From Planctomycetota bacterium (lineage in GTDB: Bacteria; Planctomycetota; UBA1135; GCA-002686595), in contig SCVU01000520.1 of assembly GCA_004296785.1 (NCBI GenBank), forward strand, positions 1-9,409: a stretch of DNA of 9,409 bases, read 5' to 3'. Numbering within the stretch: the stretch's first letter is position 1; every line of letters begins with the position of its first letter. The position numbers were made by a program, and so were the translations under genes. The notes under the pieces were generated by a model, which worked only from the letters and a program-made list of their open reading frames with translations, was not told where the DNA came from and searched no databases. Shown in pieces: positions 1 to 6,400 of the stretch.

Positions 1-248
1 AGCTGCGGCAGCGACTCGAGCGCGTCCGCGATCGGCGCCGCGAGCGCGCTCACCTCGCCGACCAGCGGCTCGCGCAAGCGCGTCTCGTGGCCGGGCAACT
101 GCACCGGCGCGACCTCGATCCAGCTCGGCAGCGACTTGGGCCACTCGCGGAAGACGGACGCGCCGCCGCCGGCGTGCGCGAGGCACGCCAGGCGCACGGT
201 CGCGGCCGGGCGCGGCGTGCGGAACGGGAACCAGTGCTCGTGACCCAC
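1..248 (-). CDS. Type II (editing) thioesterase, GrsT/TesA-like alpha/beta hydrolase, C-terminal part outside the window
   Basis: Only the first 82 codons are in the window, so the C terminus is missing. Type II thioesterases hydrolyse aberrant or stalled acyl groups from the phosphopantetheine arms of PKS and NRPS carrier proteins in the cytoplasm. The N-terminal family signature is visible: VRLACLAHAGGGASVFREW at residues 18-36 (usual form CFPHAGGSA) and VQLPGHETRLREP at 49-61 (usual form VQLPGREnR). The catalytic GHSxG serine and the Asp/His would lie past the edge and cannot be checked. The start is GTG at 248-246: an in-frame TGA lies just upstream, no ATG lies between, and a GAGG ribosome site sits 8 nt before it. 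The gene begins 10 nt after the stop of the acyl ligase, so the two are probably co-transcribed and translationally coupled. The family call is firm; a PKS-editing role is inferred from the neighbouring PKS. Confidence 0.9.
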   Translation of the reverse strand, partial: MGHEHWFPFRTPRPAATVRLACLAHAGGGASVFREWPKSLPSWIEVAPVQLPGHETRLREPLVGEVSALAAPIADALESLPQ

Positions 249-256
249 GCGGCGCG

Positions 257-260
257 CCTC
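257..260 (-). promoter_or_regulatory. Ribosome binding site of the type II thioesterase, overlapping the ligase stop codon
   Basis: On the minus strand GAGG overlaps the TGA stop of the ligase and lies 8 nt before the GTG at 248. It decides the GTG start, because no other start codon lies between the in-frame upstream stop and this GTG. The overlap suggests coupled translation. Confidence 0.6.
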
Positions 261-1803
261 AGTTCACCTGCCGCTCGCGGCCCGACCAGAACGGCGCGCG
301 CAGCTCGGCCTTCTTGATCTTGCCGCTCGGCGTGCGCGGCAGGCGCTCGACGAAGTCGACGCTGCGCGGGAGCTTGAAGTCGGCGAGCTTGCCGCGCGCG
401 AACGCGACGAGCTCGCGCGCCGTCGCGCGCTCGCCGTCGCGCAGCACCGCGATCGCCTTGACCTCTTCACCCCAGCGCTCGTGCGGCACGCCGATCACCG
501 CGACCTCGCGCAGCGCCGGGTGCGCGGCGAGCACGCTCTCGATCTCGGCCGGATAGATGTTCTCGCCGGCGCTGATGATCATGTCCTTCACGCGGTCGCA
601 GACGTACACGTAGCCCTCCTCGTCGAGGTAGCCCGCGTCGCCGGTGTGGATCCAGCCGTCGCGCAGCGTGCTCGCGCTCGCCGTCGGATTCTTCCAGTAG
701 CCGAGCATGTTGGCGGGGGAGTGGATGCGGATCTCGCCGACCGCGCGCGGCGGCAGCGCGCGCCCGTCGCGGTCGACGATCTCGATGCGCACGTCCGGGT
801 ACGGACGGCCCGCCGCCTTGACCAGCTCGGCGCGTGCACTCGCGTGGTCGGCGGGGCGCAGGCACACCGCGGTGTTGCCGGTCTCGGTGAGACCGTAGAT
901 CTGCGCGAACGCGCAGCCGAACGCGGCCATCGCGCGGCGCAGCAGCGGCTCGGGGATCGGCGAGCCGCCGTAGACGAGGTGTCCGAGCGAGCGGAAGTCG
1001 GTGCGCGCGCACGCGGGCTCGTCGAGACAGGTCTGGATCATCGCCGGCACCATGCAGGCCTTCGTGACGCGCTCGCGCTCGATCGCTTCGAGCACCTGCC
1101 AGCCGGTGAACATCTCGAGCACGACGAGCTTCGCGCCGTGCTGCAGCGCGACCATCGCCCACCACAGCCCGCCGATGTGGAACGACGGGATGTCGTGCAG
1201 CACGACGTCGCGCTCGCTCCAGCCGATCCACGCGTCGCCGTGGCGGCGCAGCGCGTCGATCACCGCGAAGAAGCTCCGGTGCGCGAGCAGCACGCCCTTC
1301 GGATTGCCGGTCGTGCCGCTCGTGTACAGCTGCACCGCGACTTCCTCCGCGTCGAGCGCGCGCTCGTCGGCGAGCGGCGCGTGGCGCGCGAGCCACGCAT
1401 CCCACGCTCCATCGCGCAGCGCGAGCTGCTGTAGCGCCAGCCCGCTCGCGGCCTCGCGAGCTTTCTCGGCGAACTCCGGGCCCGCGAACAACGCGCGCGC
1501 TTCCGAGTCCTCGAGCATGTAGCGCAGCTCGCGCGCGGTCAGCCGCCAATTGAGCCCGACCCAGACGGCGCCGACGTGCGCGCAGCCGAACAACAGCTCG
1601 AACACGCCCTCGGCGTCCTTGTCGATGCACGCGACGCGCGCGCCCGCGCCGACGCCCGCAGCGCAGAGGCCGCTCGCGACCTCCAGCGAGCGCCGCAGCA
1701 GCGCGGCATACGTCGTGTCGCGCTCGCCGCAGCGCAGCGCGACGGCATCCGGCCGCAGGCGCGCTTGCTCGCGCAGCAGCGCCGAGAGGTGGTGTGCGGC
1801 CAT
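259..1803 (-). CDS. Class I adenylate-forming acyl ligase (acyl-CoA / acyl-carrier-protein ligase)
   Basis: A complete 514-residue enzyme of the ANL superfamily. It activates a carboxylic acid with ATP to an acyl-adenylate and transfers it to CoA or a phosphopantetheine thiol. Visible motifs: P-loop YTSGTTGNPKG (160-170), A5 YGLTETG (303-309), TGD (387-389), hinge DRVKDMI (403-409), GENIYP (413-418) and A10 PSGKIKK with the catalytic lysine K495. Length and motifs resemble ordinary acyl-CoA synthetases. The A5 motif differs from that usual in fatty-acyl-AMP ligases, and no FAAL-type insertion is evident. The ATG at 1803 is the only in-frame start after an upstream TAG; there is no clear Shine-Dalgarno. 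It is divergent from the dioxygenase/ScoD-like/PKS operon and upstream of the thioesterase. By analogy with ScoC and FadD10 it may load an enoyl or isonitrile acid onto the N-terminal ACP of the PKS. That role and the substrate are inferred; the superfamily assignment is certain. Confidence 0.93.
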   Translation of the reverse strand: MAAHHLSALLREQARLRPDAVALRCGERDTTYAALLRRSLEVASGLCAAGVGAGARVACIDKDAEGVFELLFGCAHVGAVWVGLNWRLTARELRYMLEDSEARALFAGPEFAEKAREAASGLALQQLALRDGAWDAWLARHAPLADERALDAEEVAVQLYTSGTTGNPKGVLLAHRSFFAVIDALRRHGDAWIGWSERDVVLHDIPSFHIGGLWWAMVALQHGAKLVVLEMFTGWQVLEAIERERVTKACMVPAMIQTCLDEPACARTDFRSLGHLVYGGSPIPEPLLRRAMAAFGCAFAQIYGLTETGNTAVCLRPADHASARAELVKAAGRPYPDVRIEIVDRDGRALPPRAVGEIRIHSPANMLGYWKNPTASASTLRDGWIHTGDAGYLDEEGYVYVCDRVKDMIISAGENIYPAEIESVLAAHPALREVAVIGVPHERWGEEVKAIAVLRDGERATARELVAFARGKLADFKLPRSVDFVERLPRTPSGKIKKAELRAPFWSGRERQVN

Positions 1804-1812
1804 CGCGACGGA

Positions 1813-1818
1813 AGGATA
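1813..1818 (-). promoter_or_regulatory. Possible -10 hexamer for the ligase operon
   Basis: On the minus strand the hexamer TATCCT (4 of 6 matches to TATAAT) ends 9 nt before the ligase ATG. No -35 match is found at the usual spacing. If real, the transcript would begin at or within a few bases of the ATG, which would agree with the missing Shine-Dalgarno. Weak evidence. Confidence 0.2.
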
Positions 1819-1872
1819 GCCGCGCCACTCGTTTGTGGCCCACCGATCCGGGAAGCGGCGCTAGCATGGACG

Positions 1873-1897
1873 TCGAGCGCGCTCGCATCGCGCTCGA
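1873..1897. repeat. Inverted repeat, 9-bp arms with 7-nt spacer, possible operator
   Basis: TCGAGCGCG (1873-1881) is the exact reverse complement of CGCGCTCGA (1889-1897), with spacer CTCGCAT. The left arm is also part of a 12-bp perfect palindrome CGAGCGCGCTCG (1874-1885). It lies about 40 nt before the dioxygenase start in the divergent region, a fitting place for a regulator site or a 5'-leader hairpin. The local base composition makes chance repeats of this kind fairly likely. Confidence 0.35.
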
Positions 1898-1923
1898 ACA
1901 CGGGATCCCACACCGACCCTCGC

Positions 1924-1927
1924 AGGA
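1924..1927 (+). promoter_or_regulatory. Ribosome binding site of the dioxygenase
   Basis: AGGA lies 8 nt before the ATG at 1936. It picks this ATG over an upstream extension of the same open frame, which would run back through the divergent ligase gene. Confidence 0.6.
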
Positions 1928-1935
1928 CTCCTGAC

Positions 1936-2913
1936 ATGAGCATCGCTTCCCGAGAACGGACCACCGTCCCGCTCGCTACGGACGGCCCGTGGACCGTCGA
2001 TCTGCCGCCCGAAGGCGGCATCGGCGCACAAGTTCGCGGCCTCGATCCGCGCCGTGTCGACGCCACGCTCGCGGCACGACTGCTGGAGCTCGTCTACGAG
2101 CACAAGCTCGTCGTCTTCCGCGACGTGTCGCTCGCCGCGCCCGACTACATCGAGTTCGCGCGGCGCTTCGGGACGCCGCAGATCTACTTCCAGCCGAACT
2201 ACCACCACCCGCAGCACCCGGAGATTTTCGTCAGCTCGAACGTGCTCGAGAACGGCGTGAAGGTCGGCGTCGCGGGCACCGGCCGCTACTGGCACACCGA
2301 CTACCAGTTCTTCGACGATCCGCTGCCGTTGACGATGCTGCAGCCGATCCGCCTGCCGCGCACGCGGCGCGAGACGATGTACATCGACATGCAGCGGATG
2401 TGGCGCACGCTGCCCGCCGAGCTGCGCGCGAAGCTCGCCGATCGCAAGGCGGTCCACGAAGCGAAGTGGCGCTACAAGATCCAGCCGACCGACATCGACA
2501 AGTCGATCACCGAGATCCTCGCCGAGTTCGGGCGCGAGACGCCGCCGGTGCGGCACCCGAGCGTGCTGCGCCACCCGGTCAGCGCGCGCGAGCTGCTCTA
2601 CGTCAGCGAAGGCTTCACGGTCGGCCTCGACGGCTGCGGCTACGAAGAGGGCAAGGCGGTCCTCGCCGCGGTCTTCGAGTTCCGCCACCGACCCGAGCAC
2701 GTGCACGTGCACACGTGGAACGAGGGCGACGTGCTGTTGTGGGACAACCGCCAGTTGATGCACCGCGCCGGCGACACCGCCAAGGGCGAGCAGAGCACGA
2801 GCTGGCGCATCGGCATCTACGACGGCCTGCCGTTCTACACGAACCGCCCGGACGGCGCGCGACCCGCGGCGCCGCCGGTGATCCCCGGTCACGGCCACCC
2901 GTCGTCCTGCTGA
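1936..2913 (+). CDS. TauD/TfdA-family Fe(II)/2-oxoglutarate dioxygenase, ScoE/Rv0097-like candidate isonitrile-forming enzyme
   Basis: A complete 325-residue cytosolic non-heme iron enzyme. The iron-binding facial triad is visible: H120 and D122 in YWHTDYQF (118-125) and the distal H276 in NRQLMHRAGD (271-280). R291 in SWRIGIYD (289-296) fits the 2-oxoglutarate-binding arginine, 15 residues after the distal histidine. As I recall it, ScoE has the same arrangement (HxD, a distal His, and an Arg 15 residues later). ScoE-type members oxidatively decarboxylate a beta-(N-carboxymethyl)amino acid to a beta-isocyano acid; other TauD relatives hydroxylate or cleave different substrates. The specific call rests mainly on the next gene: the dioxygenase/FcoT-like pair is diagnostic of isonitrile clusters such as scoD/scoE and Rv0097-Rv0098. 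The start is ATG 1936 with AGGA 8 nt upstream. The stop is 12 nt before the ScoD-like gene, so they form an operon. Family certain; isonitrile chemistry probable. Confidence 0.93.
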   Translation: MSIASRERTTVPLATDGPWTVDLPPEGGIGAQVRGLDPRRVDATLAARLLELVYEHKLVVFRDVSLAAPDYIEFARRFGTPQIYFQPNYHHPQHPEIFVSSNVLENGVKVGVAGTGRYWHTDYQFFDDPLPLTMLQPIRLPRTRRETMYIDMQRMWRTLPAELRAKLADRKAVHEAKWRYKIQPTDIDKSITEILAEFGRETPPVRHPSVLRHPVSARELLYVSEGFTVGLDGCGYEEGKAVLAAVFEFRHRPEHVHVHTWNEGDVLLWDNRQLMHRAGDTAKGEQSTSWRIGIYDGLPFYTNRPDGARPAAPPVIPGHGHPSSC

Positions 2914-2915
2914 AC

Positions 2916-2920
2916 GGTGA
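2916..2920 (+). promoter_or_regulatory. Ribosome binding site of the ScoD-like gene
   Basis: GGTGA lies 5 nt before ATG 2926. It favours that ATG over the in-frame GTG at 2917, which has no upstream Shine-Dalgarno and overlaps this element. Confidence 0.5.
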
Positions 2921-2925
2921 CGCGC

Positions 2926-3462
2926 ATGGAACTCGTTCGCAGCGCCGCGCCGGCGCGCGTCGAGAGCGCACTGCTCTCGCGCGTGCTCGCGCCGTACAAA
3001 CCGAACTGCCGCTACCTGCGCGCCGCGACCGTCCACGCGACGACGGACGGCGGCAACGAGCTCGCGTGGGCCGAGGGCGAGTTCGCGATCCCCGAGTCGT
3101 GCTACATCGACGACACCGGCCACTTCAACTCGGTCGAGTTCAACCTCTGCTACAACCAGCTCGTGTACGTGCTGATGGCGCAGTGCGTGGCGTCGCGCTA
3201 CGTGCCGGCGCTGACGCGGATGTCGCTCGACGAATACCTGCTCCGCCAGTTGCCGGACGTGCTGATCCACGACTTCCACAGCGTGTTCAAGAAGCCGCTC
3301 AGCCCGCGCGCGTTCCGCGGGACCGTCGCGATCGAGCGCGCGGCCGAGAAGGCGCGCTTCGTGCTGCTCGAGACGACCGTCGCGTTCGAGGATTCACTCG
3401 GCGGGCACGCGAACGGACACGTGGCGCTCGCGATCGTGAATCGCGCGGGCGCGAAGAGCTGA
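2926..3462 (+). CDS. FcoT/ScoD-family hot-dog enzyme (thioesterase / glycine Michael-addition enzyme of isonitrile biosynthesis)
   Basis: A complete 178-residue protein, about the size of M. tuberculosis FcoT (Rv0098, 183 aa). It keeps the FcoT signature: LAPYKPNCRYL (21-31), GEFAIPESCYI (51-61), TGHFNSVEFNLCYNQL (64-79). The residues discussed for the FcoT active site (Tyr33, Tyr66, Asn74, Asn83, recalled from memory) correspond to Y24, Y60, N68 and N77 here, and H66 is also kept. FcoT was first described as a long-chain acyl-CoA thioesterase. In isonitrile pathways its homologue ScoD adds glycine to the beta carbon of an enoyl-ACP and releases the N-carboxymethyl beta-amino acid that ScoE oxidises. 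It lies 12 nt after the dioxygenase and 7 nt before the PKS, whose N-terminal ACP would be its acyl carrier. ATG 2926 is chosen because of GGTGA; GTG 2917 would add three residues. Family very likely; exact substrate unknown. Confidence 0.9.
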   Translation: MELVRSAAPARVESALLSRVLAPYKPNCRYLRAATVHATTDGGNELAWAEGEFAIPESCYIDDTGHFNSVEFNLCYNQLVYVLMAQCVASRYVPALTRMSLDEYLLRQLPDVLIHDFHSVFKKPLSPRAFRGTVAIERAAEKARFVLLETTVAFEDSLGGHANGHVALAIVNRAGAKS

Positions 3463-3464
3463 GG
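3461..3464 (+). promoter_or_regulatory. Ribosome binding site of the PKS
   Basis: GAGG overlaps the stop codon of the ScoD-like gene and lies 5 nt before GTG 3470. No other start codon lies in frame between the upstream in-frame TGA (3437-3439) and this GTG, so it fixes the start. Confidence 0.6.
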
Positions 3465-3469
3465 TCAGC

Positions 3470-6400
3470 GTGGCCGACCGCGAGTTCCTCGCGCGCATCG
3501 CCGCATCGCCCGACCGGCTGCGCGCGGGACTCGTCTGCGACTGGCTGATCGCGCGCGTGCGCGCGTTCCTGGGCGTCGATCCGCACGAGCGCGTCGAGCC
3601 CGAGTCGCGCTTCCTCGAGCTCGGCTTCGATTCGCTGCGCGCGGTCGACTTCAAGCTGGTGCTCGAGCAGGAGCTCGACTGCGCGCTGCGCTCGACCGTC
3701 GTGTTCGACTGTCCGACGCCGGGCGCGCTCGCGCCGGTGCTGCTCGCGGAGCTCGGCCTCGCGGGCGCGGCGCCGGCCGACTCGCGCGCCTCGAGCGCGG
3801 CGAGCGCAGTGAGTTCCGCGGCCGCCGCGAGCGGCGATCCGATCGCGATCGTCGGCATCGCGTGCCGCTTCCCCGGCGGCGCGACGGATCCCGAGTCGTA
3901 CTGGCGCCTGCTGATGTCGGGGCGCGACGCGATCACCGAGATCCCCGCGAGCCGCTGGGACCTCGACGCGTGGTACGACGCCGACCGCGCGGCGCCCGGC
4001 AAGATGTACGTGCGCCACGGCGGCTTCCTCGACGGGATCGATCGCTTCGACGCGGCGTTCTTCAACATCACGCCGCGCGAGGCGCAGGAGCTCGACCCGC
4101 AGCAGCGGCTGCTGCTCGAGACCGCGTGGGAGGCGCTCGAGCGCGCCGGCATCGCGCCTGATTCGCTGCGCGGCGTGCCGGTCGCGTACTACCTCGGCAC
4201 GCGCGGCTCCGACTACTTCATCCGCTGCAGCCCGTACCTGCGCGAGGTGATCGGCACGTACAACGCGTCGGGCAACGCGCTGTCGACCGCGGCCGGGCGC
4301 GTCTCGTACGTGCTCGGGCTGACGGGTCCGAACTTCGCGCTCGACACCGCGTGCTCGTCGTCGCTCGTCGCGCTGCACCAGGCAGTCGCGGCGCTGCGCG
4401 CGGGCGAGGCGCCGCTCGCGCTCGCGGCCGGCGTCAATCTGATCCTCGATCCGGTCGGCACGGTCTCGACGTGCAAGGCGAACATGCTGTCGAGCGGCGG
4501 TCGCTGCCGCGCGTTCAGCGACCAGGCCGACGGCTACGTGCGCTCGGAGGGCGTCGGCACGCTCGTGCTCGAGCCGCTGTCGCGCGCGCTCGCGGCCGGC
4601 CGCGCGCCGCTCGCGCTCGTGCTCGGCAGCGCGATCAATCAGGACGGCGCGAGCGGCGGGCTGACGGTCCCGAGCGGCGCCGCGCAGGCCGAGGTGATCC
4701 GACTCGCGCTCGCACGCGCCGGCGTCGAGCCCGCCGACGTCGCGCACGTCGAAGCGCACGGCACCGGAACCGCGCTCGGCGATCCGATCGAAGTGCGCGC
4801 GCTGCACGAGGTGTACGGAGCGGCGCGCGGCCGGCGCGCGAAGCTCACGATCAGCTCGGTCAAGACGAGCATCGGCCACTGCGAGACCGCGGCCGGCATG
4901 GCCGGCGTGATCAGCGCGGTGCAGGCGCTGCGCCACGGCGAGCTGCCGGCGCTGCTGCACTGCGAGCGCCAAAGCTCGCACATCGACTGGGCGACGGTCG
5001 CGGTCGAGCCGTTGCGCGAGCGCCGCTCGTTCGCGCGCGCGAACGGCGCGCCGCGCCGCGTCGGCGTCAGCTCGTTCGGCTTCTCGGGAACGAACGGACA
5101 CGTCGTGATCGGCGAAGCGCCGGCGCCGCAGCCGCGGTCGGACGCGGTCGCGCGGCCGGCGGAGCTCGTGCTGCTCTCGGCGGCGACGCCGACCGCACTG
5201 CGCGCGAGCGCCGCGCGGTTGCGCGCGCACCTCGCCGCGCACGCGGAGCTCGCGCTGCCGGACGTCGCGCGCACGCTCGCGGTCGGCCGCGCGGCGCTGC
5301 GCGAGCGCCTCGCGCTGTGCGTCCGCGATCGCGCGGAGCTCGAAGCGGCGCTCGAGCGCGACGCGCCGGGCGCCGCCGCGACCCGCACGCCGCGCATCGC
5401 GTTCCTCTACAGCGGTCAGGGCGCGCAGCGCGCGGGGATGGGCCGCGAGCTCGCCGCGCACGCGCCGGCGTTCCGCGCCGCGCTCGAGCGCTGCAGCGCC
5501 GCGCTGCGCCCGCACATCGGCTTCGCGGTCGAGGAGCTGCTGTACGGCGCGCGCAGCGGCGAGCTGTCGCGCACCGAGCACACGCAGCCGGCGCTGTTCG
5601 CGTTCGAGTACGCGCTCGCCGAGCAGTGGCACTCACTCGGCGTCGAGCCGAACTGGGTGCTCGGTCACTCGATCGGCGAGTACGCGGCCGCCGTCGCGGC
5701 CGGCGTCTTCACCCTCGAGCACGCGGCGGGTCTCGTCGCCGCGCGCGGCCGCCTGATGCGCGAGCTCGCGCCGGAGGGCGCGATGCTGGCCGTGTTCGCG
5801 CCGCCGTCCGACGTCGCCGCGCTGGTCGAGCGCCTCGCGCTGCCGCTCGATCTCGCCGCCGACAACGCGCCGGACCTGTGCACGTGGTCGGGCGCCGCGG
5901 CGCCGCTCGCGGAGCTCGAGCGCGCGCTGCAGGCGCAGCGCGTGCGCTGCCAACGACTCGACGTCAGCCACGCGTTCCATTCGCGGCTGCTCGAGCCGAT
6001 GCTCGCGCCGTTCGAAGCGCGCGTGCGCGCCGCCGCGCCGAGCGCGCCGCGCCTCGGGTTCATCTCGAATCTGAGCGGCGCGAGCGCGACCGACGAGCTC
6101 GCCGACGCCGCGCGCTGGGCGCGCCACGTGCGCGCGCCGGTGCGCTTCCGCGAATGCGTGCGCGCGCTGCTCGCGGCGGACGTCGACGTGCTCGTCGAGA
6201 TCGGACCCGCGGCCGTGCTGAGCGGGCTCGTGCGCCGCTGCGAACCGCGCGCGCGGCAGCTCGTCGTGCCGGCGATCCGCGCGGGCGCCGCGGAGTGGGC
6301 GAGCCTGCTGCAGGCGGTGGGCGAGGTGTGGAGCGCCGGCGCGCGCGTCGACGCGAGCGCGTTGCACGCGGGCAGCGCCGCGCGTCTCGTCGAGCTGCCG

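Larger units (their letters stand above)
1804..1935. promoter_or_regulatory. Divergent intergenic region between the two operons
   Basis: These 132 bp separate the start of the ligase (minus) from the start of the dioxygenase (plus), so promoters for both transcripts should lie here or overlap the 5' ends. I see no convincing -35/-10 pair in either direction. The only notable elements are a 9-bp inverted repeat at 1873-1897 and a lone -10-like hexamer at 1813-1818 on the minus strand. Confidence 0.6.

Noticed and set aside
481..1434. A 317-codon plus-strand frame inside the ligase
   Set aside because: Opposite the ligase P-loop and A5 motifs on the minus strand; its translation has no motifs.
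1576..1935. N-terminal extension of the dioxygenase frame
   Set aside because: It would overlap the 5' part of the ligase on the other strand and lacks a ribosome site. ATG 1936 has AGGA 8 nt upstream and gives a normal family length.
2917..2925. GTG start three codons upstream for the ScoD-like gene
   Set aside because: No Shine-Dalgarno before it, while GGTGA is well placed for ATG 2926. The difference is only three residues.
3463..3469. Terminator or promoter between the ScoD-like gene and the PKS
   Set aside because: Only 7 nt, holding part of the PKS ribosome site; the genes are one transcription unit.
1989..3548. A 519-codon plus-strand frame covering the dioxygenase and ScoD-like gene
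   Set aside because: Arg/Ala-rich out-of-frame translation; the two genes with real motifs lie in another frame.
3299..5632. A 777-codon minus-strand frame opposite the ACP, KS and AT start
   Set aside because: Same shadow effect; no recognisable fold or motif, and it overlaps clear KS catalytic motifs.
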